Shown: positions 1 to 9,363 of the stretch, piece by piece
Layout: every line of letters begins with the position of its first letter
Position numbering within the stretch: the stretch's first letter is position 1
Origin: an uncultured Oscillospiraceae bacterium
GTDB taxonomy: Bacteria; Bacillota; Clostridia; Oscillospirales; Oscillospiraceae
DNA: 64,000 bases
Reading direction: 5' to 3'
Assembly: GCA_947624065.1 (NCBI GenBank)
Contig: CANQIO010000005.1
Span: forward strand, 1-64,000
The notes under the pieces: model-generated
What the model was told of the DNA's origin: nothing
What the model saw: the letters and a program-made list of their open reading frames with translations, nothing else
The model's database searches: none
Made by a program: the position numbers and the translations under genes

Positions 1-957
1 CGAAAGGGTCTTGACGAGCGTATAGACCACCGAAGCCATGCCGAACGCGGCCTGGATGAGCAGCCCACCATCCATGAGGGCGTGGCCGCCCGCGCACTGG
101 AGAAAAAGGGCATCACCTCTGACCGCTGCGAGATCAACCGGCAGATCCGGCAGGACAATGCTTTGCTGCGGGAATTGAGAGTATCTGTCAAGAAGCTGAT
201 GGATGCAGTAAAAAACACCATTCCTGCCCTTGCAGAAGCTATGGAATCCCTGCGCGCAAAGATGATTATTTTCTGCTATCAGCTTGGGCATATCCGCAAA
301 GGTAAAAACAGCATGAGTAAATATGTGGATGCGGTAGATCCCATTCTGGAACGCTATGACGAGTTGAAGCAAGAAATCAAGGAAAAGAGCAGCCATCAGA
401 AATCCCTGCGGTCTGAGAAGAAAGATACATCCGTTTTAAATGTCAAAAAGCAGATGGAGCTTTCTCATCGCATTACAGAATTGACGGAGGATTTGGAGGA
501 ACTGCGTTCTGAACGAACTATGCTTCTGAACCAACTGGACTGCGCTGACGATAAGGAAGTCAATAAAGTGAAAACCAGCGTGTCCAATATAAAAGATACG
601 CTGAAAAATCTGGAAGCAAGTGAGAAAAAGTTTGCTGCTGAACTGGAAGCGGCGCAAAAGGAGTTTACCGCATTACAGGAGCAGGCAGCAGACTTCGATC
701 CCATCGAACTGTACGATGCACGACAGGCCATCCGTCCGGGAATGGAGCAGGATGCTATTCACAAGTTACAAGAACGCTATGCAGATAAGTATAGTCACAC
801 AACCATGATTCATAGCAAACAGGATGTTTCCCGACATCTGGACGAATATTTTGAGGGACAGATAATTCAGCAAATGAAACGGGGGCAGCAGCGCAGACTC
901 CAACAAGAACACAGGCAGAACCAACCCAAGAAAAAACGAGACGAGTGGGAGCGCTAA
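1..957 (+). CDS. MobA/MobL-type relaxase/mobilization protein, C-terminal part (5' end outside window)
   Basis: Frame open from base 1; 'HEGVAARALEKKGITSDRCEINRQIRQDN' plus long coiled coil and basic tail resembles relaxase C-termini. Confidence 0.65.
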   Translation, partial: RKGLDERIDHRSHAERGLDEQPTIHEGVAARALEKKGITSDRCEINRQIRQDNALLRELRVSVKKLMDAVKNTIPALAEAMESLRAKMIIFCYQLGHIRKGKNSMSKYVDAVDPILERYDELKQEIKEKSSHQKSLRSEKKDTSVLNVKKQMELSHRITELTEDLEELRSERTMLLNQLDCADDKEVNKVKTSVSNIKDTLKNLEASEKKFAAELEAAQKEFTALQEQAADFDPIELYDARQAIRPGMEQDAIHKLQERYADKYSHTTMIHSKQDVSRHLDEYFEGQIIQQMKRGQQRRLQQEHRQNQPKKKRDEWER

Positions 958-964
958 CAAAATC

Positions 965-1001
965 AGCGGGAGTGCATCATAAAAATGCCTCCCGCTTTTT
1001 T
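965..1001 (+). terminator. Rho-independent terminator after relaxase gene
   Basis: agcgggag...ctcccgct inverted repeat followed by T-run. Confidence 0.75.
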
Positions 1002-1147
1002 ACTTTATGCAACAAGAGTATGGAAATGTTCACACTTTGGTGCCATAATTATTACGTTCCTTATGCCCGCCAGCAGTACGCGAAGGACATGGAGCGGGTG
1101 AAACTGTACCGCGACGCGGAGCTGCTTCTTTTACGGGAGGCGCGGAC

Positions 1148-1507
1148 ATGAAAAACAACGATTGGGAACAGGAGCTGCACCTTTACCGCCTCGACCCGTC
1201 CCCCGCCCTCGCCGCCACGGGTTCCGCCTCGTTCTCCGGCGTGAGATACAAAGGATACTCGTTCAGAGGGTCGCTCAATCTGTACAGCAGGTCGGTCAGC
1301 GCCAAGCTTTATGGTGAATACCTCAGCGGGGAGGCCACGACTGATCCTTCCTGTAAGATTAGCGGAACCGCTTGGTATAACGATAGTGATGGGGCTGAAC
1401 AGCACATCACTTTCATCGAATATGGCACACTGAGTTGTTCATCCGAAACAACGATTCCCGCCAACCAGGGCGCAGACCTACTACACGTTTGTTGGAGAGC
1501 CTCTTAA
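1148..1507 (+). pseudogene. Small Ser/Thr/Tyr-rich (secreted-type) protein, probably frameshifted/chimeric
   Basis: No signal peptide; a +1 shift near 1470 gives a natural C-terminus ...QTYYTFVGEPLKTLYA*. Confidence 0.4.
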
Positions 1508-1610
1508 AACCTTGTATGCATAACTTAGCAGACACACAGTAAAGCAGATTGCAAAAAGGACCCATTGGGAATCTGCCCTATAAAATGCAATTTAGAAAGG
1601 CGGTTTTGTG

Positions 1611-1811
1611 ATGAAAAGACTGACGGCGCTTATTGCGGCCCTCGCGCTACTTTGTCCGCTGTCCGTATCCGCCCTGGCGGACGGCAGGCGCAACGACTCC
1701 CGCAAGCTGCCCCGTGTGGCCGAGGTGATTGCCCAGGCGCGGCGCACCACCCCCGAGCTGGTGGCGAGGGTGTGCATGGAAAACGGAAAGCGGTTCTTCG
1801 GGATAGAGTGA
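1611..1811 (+). CDS. Small secreted protein of unknown function
   Basis: Signal peptide MKRLTALIAALALLCPLSVSALA; RBS aaagg upstream. Confidence 0.5.
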   Translation: MKRLTALIAALALLCPLSVSALADGRRNDSRKLPRVAEVIAQARRTTPELVARVCMENGKRFFGIE

Positions 1812-1890
1812 TATAGACTTCGATATGGAGGGCCTGTTTTGCGATAAGGGATAGACGGCCGTGGTTCACAGTAGTATACTGACCGTGATG

Positions 1891-2088
1891 ATGGAAATGA
1901 AATACAAAATAAGCCAAGAGCAGTGCGAAGAGATAAAGGCCGCTCGAAAGGCCAACAGGGATATGCAGATAGACAGACGTTTCAAGGCGTTGGGGCTGCG
2001 ATGTGAGCGCAAGACTCTGGATGTAATTGCGCAGGAAACAGGCTTTCACCGGTTACATGTGAGCAATCTGATCAAGAAGTATTCATGA
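1891..2088 (+). pseudogene. IS630-family-like transposase N-terminal HTH fragment
   Basis: MEMKYKISQEQCEEIKAARKANRDMQIDRRFKALGLRCERKTLDVIAQETGFHRLHVSNLIKKYS; catalytic domain absent. Confidence 0.55.
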
Positions 2089-2168
2089 GAAAGCGGCAGG
2101 GCATCGCATAGGCGGCGCCCAGAACCCCTATCAAGCCAACGTGTTTGGCCGTAAAGGCACACCTTCCG

Positions 2169-2639
2169 TCAGCTCACGTTCCCGTTTTTATCACAGGAGA
2201 GAGTCAGCCGGTACGTGTCCTTGGACATGGTGACGCCCAGAGACTTATACTCCATCATGAACTTGGCGACGGCGGTATCCCCGTCTTTCACGGCGGACTT
2301 GGAGACTACGTACCAGTCGTTGTCGTAAACGCTGACGCTGCAGCTGGCCGACGTGCAGGAGGAGGAAGTCCCGTTGTATGTAAAGGTGGCGGACAGTACC
2401 GCCTGCCAAGCGAGCGTGTCGTCCGCATAGTAATAGGAATAATTCTTTGCTCCGCTCTTGGTCTCGGCGGCCCGGACCGGCAGCGCTCGAACGGTCACCT
2501 CGATATAGTCTCCGTTTTCCAGCCGTATCGTCTCCCCCGGATTGTCCGCATAAGCTACCGCAGACACGGAGCAAAACAAAACAAGAACCGCCAAGATCGT
2601 GGACGTCATTCGCCTCATAACCGTTTTCCTCCTACTCAT
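2169..2639 (-). CDS. Small secreted protein, Ser/Tyr-rich
   Basis: N-terminal signal peptide; ORF abuts the upstream DUF6120-like gene. Confidence 0.6.
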   Translation of the reverse strand: MSRRKTVMRRMTSTILAVLVLFCSVSAVAYADNPGETIRLENGDYIEVTVRALPVRAAETKSGAKNYSYYYADDTLAWQAVLSATFTYNGTSSSCTSASCSVSVYDNDWYVVSKSAVKDGDTAVAKFMMEYKSLGVTMSKDTYRLTLSCDKNGNVS

Positions 2640-3034
2640 TTGACAGGTCCGAAATCAACGACCGTAGTAACTCCATACCCACCAAGAACATTATTCAACT
2701 CAACCAACTCCCATACGATTCCCGCGCCCCACAGGATCAGGGCCGCCGCTATCGCCGCCATCACCGCTGCGGCCACCCGCCGGCGGACCAGCAGGACCCT
2801 CAGCAGCTCTTTGGTATCAAGGTTCTCCACGCAGGCGGCGGCAATGACCTGCGGCTGGCCGAACTGGGCCTTGATCTGGGCGATTCCCGCATCCGGCGTC
2901 CGCTCCAGGAACGCGCTCACGTCCGCCCAGAGGCCGGCCAGTATCCGCTTCTTCTCCCGGCGGGAGCAGGGGAGCCAACGGCCGACGGCCCGGCAATACC
3001 GCCTGAGCGCCGCGTTACGCATCATGCGCTTCAT
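2636..3034 (-). CDS. DUF6120-like membrane protein (copy 2)
   Basis: RRYCRAVGRWLPCSRREKKRIL... plus one TM segment; near-identical to the adjacent ORF. Confidence 0.6.
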   Translation of the reverse strand: MKRMMRNAALRRYCRAVGRWLPCSRREKKRILAGLWADVSAFLERTPDAGIAQIKAQFGQPQVIAAACVENLDTKELLRVLLVRRRVAAAVMAAIAAALILWGAGIVWELVELNNVLGGYGVTTVVDFGPVK

Positions 3035-3433
3035 AATTGTCTTCCTCCCGTTTATCTGACCTATCCAAGATCGATTATGCGAGTGAGCCCAGATCCGCCA
3101 AAAGCATTATTCCACTCAACCGACGCCCATACGATTCCCGCGCCCCACAGGATCAGGGCCGCCGCTATCGCCGCCATCACCGCCGCGGCCACCCGCCGGC
3201 GGACCAGCAGGATCCGTAGCAGCTCCTTGGCGTCAAGATTCTCCACGCAGGCGGCGGCAATGACCTGCGGCTGGCCGAACTGGGCCTCGATCTGGGCGGT
3301 TCCCGCGCCCGGCGTCCGCTCCAGGAACGCGCTCACGTCCGCCCGGAGACCGGCCAGTATCCGCTTCTTCTCCCGGCGGGAGCAGGGGAGCCAACGGCCG
3401 ACGGCCCGGCAATACCGCCTGAGCGCCGCGTTA
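2712..3433. repeat. Tandem direct repeat (~306 bp units at 2712-3017 and 3128-3433, offset 416 bp)
   Basis: Units read nearly identically, e.g. catacgattcccgcgccccacaggatcagggccgcc in both. Confidence 0.9.
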
Positions 3434-3453
3434 TTCGTTTTCATTCTCGGCAC
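3061..3453 (-). CDS. DUF6120-like membrane protein (copy 1)
   Basis: Paralogue of 2636-3034, directly downstream of padR-like gene. Confidence 0.6.
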   Translation of the reverse strand: MPRMKTNNAALRRYCRAVGRWLPCSRREKKRILAGLRADVSAFLERTPGAGTAQIEAQFGQPQVIAAACVENLDAKELLRILLVRRRVAAAVMAAIAAALILWGAGIVWASVEWNNAFGGSGLTRIIDLG

Positions 3454-3796
3454 CTCGTTTTCCGTGGATTATCTCGAACACGCCCCGGGTCACGTTCTCA
3501 TACTCCTGCGTCAGCTCCAGCAGACGGCGCTCTCCGGCCGGCTCCAGGCTGTAATACACGCGTGTCATGCGCTTGCCCACCAGGACCCGTCTGGCGCGGA
3601 TCAGCCCCTGCTCCTGAAGCTTATACAGCACCGGATACAGCGATCCCTCCTGGGTGTTGAGCCGGCCGCCGCTCAGGCGCGAGGTCTGCTGCACCAACTG
3701 ATAGCCGTACATATCCTCTTTTTTCAGTAATGCCAGGATGACCAGGGACATAACGCCCCGCTGGAATCCGGACTGTCCGACGTCGGCCATAAACAC
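3431..3796 (-). CDS. PadR family transcriptional regulator
   Basis: FQRGVMSLVILALLKKEDMYGYQLVQQ...EGSLYPVLYKLQEQGLI, PadR winged helix. Confidence 0.9.
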   Translation of the reverse strand: MFMADVGQSGFQRGVMSLVILALLKKEDMYGYQLVQQTSRLSGGRLNTQEGSLYPVLYKLQEQGLIRARRVLVGKRMTRVYYSLEPAGERRLLELTQEYENVTRGVFEIIHGKRGAENENE

Positions 3797-3868
3797 CCGC
3801 TCCGTTAAACTTCTTATGATTTATAACACAAATATTATCCCTTAACAATACCTTTTTATCAAAAATAT

Positions 3869-3898
3869 TTGACATATAGGCATTGTGTGTGCTACCAT
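3869..3898 (+). promoter_or_regulatory. SigA-type promoter TTGACA-N18-TACCAT
   Basis: Hexamers upstream of 3985 CDS. Confidence 0.5.
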
Positions 3899-3984
3899 GG
3901 GCGCAGACACCGGAAAACGGCGCCGCCGCGCCCGGGAAGGACCCAGCTGTGCGCAAAAAAGATATGATTTCAGGAGGTTTCGTT

Positions 3985-4404
3985 ATGAAAAGCATCAAAC
4001 GTATGTCCTGTCTTCTTCTTGCGCTTGCCCTGGCGGCAAGCGTCCTCGCCGTCCCCGCCCTCGCCGCTAACTACAGCGCGTCCGACAGAGGGTCCGGCAC
4101 GGGCTACACGTGGAACAGCTATTTGTCCACGACCAGCAGCAGCGGGACCGCGCGCATTGTTGTCTACCGCAACCCCTCCGGCTCAGTACCCACCGATCTC
4201 ACGGCCGCCTTGGACGGTAGCGTTTATACCCAAAAAGGTGATGTGCTAAAGCTTTCTGCTAGTCAATATGGCACCAACGTGGACTCCATAACTGCATCTC
4301 GTACAAGGGAACCTGAGAGCGGCGATGAGGTTATCGGCGCTAAGTGCGCCTACACCGCATTGGGATATTCAGCCGGCAAAGAACTTAAGGTCGGTACGAC
4401 TTGA
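3985..4404 (+). CDS. Small secreted protein of unknown function
   Basis: Signal peptide MKSIKRMSCLLLALALAASVLAVPALAA; RBS aggagg. Confidence 0.65.
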   Translation: MKSIKRMSCLLLALALAASVLAVPALAANYSASDRGSGTGYTWNSYLSTTSSSGTARIVVYRNPSGSVPTDLTAALDGSVYTQKGDVLKLSASQYGTNVDSITASRTREPESGDEVIGAKCAYTALGYSAGKELKVGTT

Positions 4405-4470
4405 TGAGTAAAGATTCCCGGCAAGGACCCGGTCGGGAATTCTTTGACTTATGAGAGGGAGGAAAATAAA

Positions 4471-5688
4471 ATGAAAAAAGCCATTGCTCTGCTTGTAGCC
4501 TTTGCCCTGATGGCGCCGGCGCTGTCGGGCAATAGCGCGGAGGCCGCCGGATCGGCAGCGGGAGGTGTTGACACGGCCCGGTCCTTTTATCAGTATTACG
4601 CATATGTCCAAGCCGCAGTGACAGAGGACACCATGTATTTTAAAACGGGCAACAGCGATTTCGTTCAATTCGTGGACAAGGCCACGGGCATAACCGGTCC
4701 TCTCTGCGGCAGACCGGAGTGCGGCCATAACAGCAAGGACTGCGACGCCTGGGTGGGTCAAACAGCCCGCATGTTTATCGACGGCGGGCGGCTGTACGCA
4801 GTGAGTATGTTCCCGGAGAGCGGGTGGGGTGGTTATCCGGTTTACAGCATGGCTCTGGACGGTAAGGACCACCGCACGGAAGGCTACCTGGACAGCGAGA
4901 TGCTCCCCGGATTCGGGGAGACGCCCTATTATCTTCTTCACAACGGGGTGCTGTATTACGGCAACCTGGATCACTTCATCGAAAACGGCGAGGAAAAGTT
5001 CTATAACCACATCTGCGCATTTCCTCTGGGCGGGAAAACGGAGCCCTACGACATCCTCTGGGAGGAAGTGCCCATCACCTGGGACTTCTCCATGCAGTTT
5101 TACGGAGACGGGCTGTATTTCATCACCAACGAGCTTGCCGCGGACACTGAAGACCGCTACGATTTCCGTCTGCGCCGCTACGATGTGCGGACCGGCGAGA
5201 TAGAGACGCTATATGAGGACCTGTCCAGCCCGCCCGGCAAGGCCACGGAGTTTTGGGTGACGGACGGCGGCGTTTACTTCGACCGGAGGACCAACGACCC
5301 CTTGGAAGTGAAAATATACTTCTATGACTTTGAGACGGGAACATGCGCATATCAGTTCTCCACCGGGGTCGAGTGGTCCAGGATGGGGATAGCGGACGAT
5401 CTGGTCACGGGGCTCAATGTAACGGCCCGCGACAACGGCGTGCGCGATCTGCTGGTGGTACTCAAGGATTTTGACGGCAATGAGCTAGTGAACGAGACAT
5501 ATAGCTTTGATTTCGGGTTTCTTGAGCTCGAAGACGGCGGTTTAGACTATTCCGCCTGGGAGACTTTCTTCCTTGGCCGGGACGAAACGCAGGCGTATTA
5601 TGCCTTCAACGGAGAGCGCACCTCCATCATCGCTGTGGCTCTGGACGGCAGCGGGGCGAGGGTGTTGTGCACCGAGGCCGGGCAGTGA
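4471..5688 (+). CDS. Exported protein, DUF5050/beta-propeller-like, with CxRPECxH...C motif
   Basis: Signal peptide; PLCGRPECGHNSKDC; repeated YFxxxR/DxxTG-like blades. Confidence 0.55.
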   Translation: MKKAIALLVAFALMAPALSGNSAEAAGSAAGGVDTARSFYQYYAYVQAAVTEDTMYFKTGNSDFVQFVDKATGITGPLCGRPECGHNSKDCDAWVGQTARMFIDGGRLYAVSMFPESGWGGYPVYSMALDGKDHRTEGYLDSEMLPGFGETPYYLLHNGVLYYGNLDHFIENGEEKFYNHICAFPLGGKTEPYDILWEEVPITWDFSMQFYGDGLYFITNELAADTEDRYDFRLRRYDVRTGEIETLYEDLSSPPGKATEFWVTDGGVYFDRRTNDPLEVKIYFYDFETGTCAYQFSTGVEWSRMGIADDLVTGLNVTARDNGVRDLLVVLKDFDGNELVNETYSFDFGFLELEDGGLDYSAWETFFLGRDETQAYYAFNGERTSIIAVALDGSGARVLCTEAGQ

Positions 5689-5742
5689 GAGCAGACGAGG
5701 CATGCTGCGTAAAACGCTTTCATACGACAGGGAGGCACCTTT

Positions 5743-6480
5743 GTGGAACTGAAATTAAAGAACGTGACCAAGCGCTACGGCGCGGTCACAGCGCTGGACG
5801 ACTTCTCCGTGACCTTTACGCCGGGTATCTACGGCGTCCTGGGAGCCAACGGCGCGGGTAAGTCCACCCTGATGAACCTTCTCACCGACAACGTCAGGCG
5901 GGACGCGGGCTCCATCACCTTCGACGGAGAGGATATTCTGGACCTGGGAGACGCTTTCCGCGCTGTGCTGGGCTACATGCCCCAGCAGCAGGGTGTCTAT
6001 GAGCAGATGACCGCCCAGAGCTTCGCCGCCTACATGGCCCAGCTCAAGGGTCTGCGGGGCGCCGAGCTGCGCCGGCAGGTGGACGAGGCGCTCTCGCTTA
6101 CGAATCTGGCCGACGTGCGCCACAAAAAGGTGGGCGGCTTTTCCGGCGGCATGAAGCAGCGGCTTCTGCTGGCCCAGGCGCTGCTGGGGGACCCTAAGGT
6201 GCTGCTGCTGGACGAGCCCACCGCCGGGCTGGACCCCCGGGAGCGGGTGCGTATCCGCAATTACATAAAAGAACTGGCCCGGGACCGGATTGTCCTGCTG
6301 GCCACTCACATCGTCAGCGACATCGAGTCCATCGCGGACCAGGTGCTGCTGATGAAGAAAGGACGGCTGGTCATGGAGGACACCCCACAGGCGCTGATCG
6401 CCGCCGTGCCCGACACCTGGCAGCCCGTGGCGTACCACCTGAGTCTGGAGGACGTGTACCTCTGCTTTTTGGGGGACTAA
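5743..6480 (+). CDS. ABC transporter ATP-binding protein (ABC-2 type exporter)
   Basis: GANGAGKST, FSGGMKQRL, LLLDEPTAGLD; GTG start. Confidence 0.9.
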   Translation: MELKLKNVTKRYGAVTALDDFSVTFTPGIYGVLGANGAGKSTLMNLLTDNVRRDAGSITFDGEDILDLGDAFRAVLGYMPQQQGVYEQMTAQSFAAYMAQLKGLRGAELRRQVDEALSLTNLADVRHKKVGGFSGGMKQRLLLAQALLGDPKVLLLDEPTAGLDPRERVRIRNYIKELARDRIVLLATHIVSDIESIADQVLLMKKGRLVMEDTPQALIAAVPDTWQPVAYHLSLEDVYLCFLGD

Positions 6481-6483
6481 GGC

Positions 6484-8820
6484 ATGGGCGAGTGCAAACG
6501 GATATTCGGCTCTACCCGGCGGATGGGCCTGCTGGTCCTGCTGGCCGTGGTGTGCGCGGCGCTGTTTTTCTCCACGCTGATGCCCACCGTGGGGCCGCGG
6601 CAGGTCCAAAACGCGCTGAACGCCGGGAGCTATGGAGCGCATCTCGCGGAGCGCCTGCGGGATGTACCCGCGCAGGAGCAGTCCGCCCTGGTCCAGGCGG
6701 AGATTGAGCGGATCAATAACTTCGAATGGTACTGGGACGGCTACCCGGACGCCGTGGCCGCGCTGGGAACGGATGAAAACGCCTATGCCTCGATCGCGGA
6801 CGTGCCGGGCCTGGCCGATGCCGCCCGGACCGGCGATTCTTCCACGATCTACTGGGCCTGCCAGGCGCTGTGGGACGTTTTGGAGGACATGAATGCCCAG
6901 ATCGACTATCAGGCCGGGTACGCCGCTTATCTGGACACGGTCCAGTCCCAGGCGCAGATGCAGTCCCAGACCAGCCTCTTCGGCGTGGAGGGCAGTTTTT
7001 CCCGGCGGAACCTTGCCAAAACGGCGGAGGAGTTTGACGGCCTGCGGGGCAGGTCTGTCGCCTTCGGGAACAACCGGGGCGTGGAGAAGTGGCTTTCCTT
7101 CCGGCTGGGCGATTATTTCCACCTCATTGCCGTGGTGATGTTCGTGATGGCCTTTCTGGAGGAGCGGAAAAAGGGCCTGTGGTCCACGGTCCGGGCCGCC
7201 CGGGGCGGTCGGTTGCGGCTGGGACTGACCCGGCTGGGGATATTGTGCGCCTCGTCGGTACTTGCAACGGCGCTCTACTCCGCGCTGCCGCTCATCCTCT
7301 CCCTGGCGGTGAACGGCGGCTGGGGAGACATGGGCCGCACGCTCCAATCGCTGGAGAGCTTCAAAACCTGCACGGTGCAGATCACCATCGGCCAGTGGCT
7401 GGGGCTCTACTTCGCCCTCAAGATCGTGACGGGCGTGTGCGTCGGGCTGCTGCTGTGGTGCGTGCTGGGTACGCTGGCCAACATCCAGTTCGCCCTGGCC
7501 GTGCTGGGCACGATGCTGGCGGGGGAGTACGCGCTGTACACGCTCCTGCCCGTGCAAAGCCTCTTCAATTTGTTCAAATACTTCAACATCTTCTCCTATG
7601 TGCACACCGCCACGCTGTACACGGAATATCTCAACGTGGACCTGGGCGGCTGGCCGATGGGCATCCGGGCGCTGACGCTGGGGGCGCTACCCGTGCTGCT
7701 GGTCCTCCTGGCCGCCTGGGCGCTGCTGCTGGCGAGAAACCGCCGGCCGGAGGGTAACCGGGACCGGCTGGGCCGGCTGGCTCTGTGCCTGAACCGGGCG
7801 CTGGACTGGTTTCGGGCGCGGTTTTCCCTAGGGGCCTGGGAGGTATATAAATCGATGGTGTTCCAGTACGGCGTGCTCGTGCTGGCGCTGGTGGTGCTGG
7901 CGGGACAGAACCTCATTTACACCATGGGCGATCCAAGCGGCCCCAGCGGGATGTACCTGCTGTACGTGCAGGACATGCAGGGGCCGCTGGACGAAAGCGC
8001 CGACGAGTACCTGGCCCACGCGCGCCAGAGCGCCGCGGACAGCCAGAACGCCGATGAGCTGAACGCCGCGCTGGACACGCTGGAGGCGCGCGTAACCGAG
8101 CTTCGTGCCCGTGCGGAGGAGGGCGGCTACGACCCATGGCTGGTGCTGGAGACGGATTATACCGGCACCTACGGCCCGGCGGGCCGGGACCGGCAGCGGC
8201 TCAACGGCGCCGTCGCCATCCTGTTCACCGTGTTTCTGTGCGCGGGAGTGGGGGCCTTTGAGCGGCAGTCCGGCGTGACGGGCATGGTACGCGCCACAAA
8301 ACGGGGCCGGGGCGGGCTTCTCCGGCGCAAAGCGGCCCTGGCGGCGGCGCTGGCCGCGGCGGTATGGGCGGTGGTGTACATGCGGGAGCTGTGGTCGTTT
8401 GCGCACCTGTATATCCGACCGGCGACGATGGTTGCGCCGGTGCAGAACATCGACGCGCTGGCGGATTTTCCGCTGCCGGTCACCTTCGGGCAGTATCTGG
8501 CGCTGCTATATGTCGTGCGGCTGGTCATGCTGATGGGCGTGGGCTTCACGGTGCTGTTTATCAGCCAGCGGTCGCCCAACGTGCGCACCGCGTATATCAC
8601 CGGCGCGGGCGTGCTGGGCGTACCGGCGCTGATGACCGCGCTGGGGGCGGAGATGTTCAAATGGGTCTCGCCCGTGGTGCCGGTGGCCTCGGCGGAGCTG
8701 ATGTGGGGGCTGGGCAGCGGCAGCTGGAGGTATTTGCTGCCCTGGGCGGCGTGGCTCGCCGTTTCCCTGGCCGCGCTGGTCCTGTTGCACAGGGCATGGG
8801 TAGGGCGAGCGGGCAAATGA
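6484..8820 (+). CDS. ABC-2 type transporter permease, 778 aa, two permease-like halves
   Basis: Multiple TM segments in both halves, directly downstream of the ATPase. Confidence 0.75.
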   Translation: MGECKRIFGSTRRMGLLVLLAVVCAALFFSTLMPTVGPRQVQNALNAGSYGAHLAERLRDVPAQEQSALVQAEIERINNFEWYWDGYPDAVAALGTDENAYASIADVPGLADAARTGDSSTIYWACQALWDVLEDMNAQIDYQAGYAAYLDTVQSQAQMQSQTSLFGVEGSFSRRNLAKTAEEFDGLRGRSVAFGNNRGVEKWLSFRLGDYFHLIAVVMFVMAFLEERKKGLWSTVRAARGGRLRLGLTRLGILCASSVLATALYSALPLILSLAVNGGWGDMGRTLQSLESFKTCTVQITIGQWLGLYFALKIVTGVCVGLLLWCVLGTLANIQFALAVLGTMLAGEYALYTLLPVQSLFNLFKYFNIFSYVHTATLYTEYLNVDLGGWPMGIRALTLGALPVLLVLLAAWALLLARNRRPEGNRDRLGRLALCLNRALDWFRARFSLGAWEVYKSMVFQYGVLVLALVVLAGQNLIYTMGDPSGPSGMYLLYVQDMQGPLDESADEYLAHARQSAADSQNADELNAALDTLEARVTELRARAEEGGYDPWLVLETDYTGTYGPAGRDRQRLNGAVAILFTVFLCAGVGAFERQSGVTGMVRATKRGRGGLLRRKAALAAALAAAVWAVVYMRELWSFAHLYIRPATMVAPVQNIDALADFPLPVTFGQYLALLYVVRLVMLMGVGFTVLFISQRSPNVRTAYITGAGVLGVPALMTALGAEMFKWVSPVVPVASAELMWGLGSGSWRYLLPWAAWLAVSLAALVLLHRAWVGRAGK

Positions 8821-9019
8821 ATACGGCGCGGGCCTGCTGCGTTTTTTTGCAGCGGGAAATAGGCACCCGAAACCGTCAATTGACAGCAGATAAGTTGATT
8901 GGTTCCTTATCACCGTCAAACCAATGTTTCTGAAGCTGTGCTTTTTAAGTGAGAATTGGTATAATATGCCGCTTTCTAACGCCCCTTACCCAGTCTTTTG
9001 GCCGCCGAGCAGATGCTCA

Positions 9020-9150
9020 TTAAATCCGCGAGAATCTTTTTCCTCTTAGTCCCAGGACCTCGCTCCGGCGAAGCCCATACATAAACGCGATCATAATAAG
9101 CTGATATACAGGCTCATCCCGGATACTTATTCGCTTTATACTTTCCCAAG
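9020..9150 (-). pseudogene. Tyrosine recombinase/integrase core fragment
   Basis: Manual reverse translation: ESIKRISIRDEPVYQLIMIAFMYGLRRSEVLGLRGKRFSRI*; YGLRRSEVLGL integrase signature. Confidence 0.6.
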
Positions 9151-9197
9151 AAAAAAACAGCGTGGAAGGCATTAAAGCCTTCCACGCCGTTTTTTTG
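9151..9197. terminator. Bidirectional rho-independent terminator
   Basis: gcgtggaaggc-attaaa-gccttccacgc flanked by A7 and T7. Confidence 0.85.
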
Positions 9198-9363
9198 CCT
9201 CTGCAAACGCCCTAAATATTGTCTTTAACTGTCGGTTTCAAATTACTGCCTTATGTAGCGTTAGCATTTGCCTCTGGCTGCTTAGTTATTTAGCAAGATA
9301 TGCTCTAACCAGTGCTTAAATTTATGGTTATACCACGTTGAATCTTTCCAATGCAGACCAGGA

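Noticed and set aside
5755-7605. 616-aa minus-strand ORF
   Set aside because: Antisense of the ABC ATPase/permease genes with low-complexity Gln/His/Arg composition.
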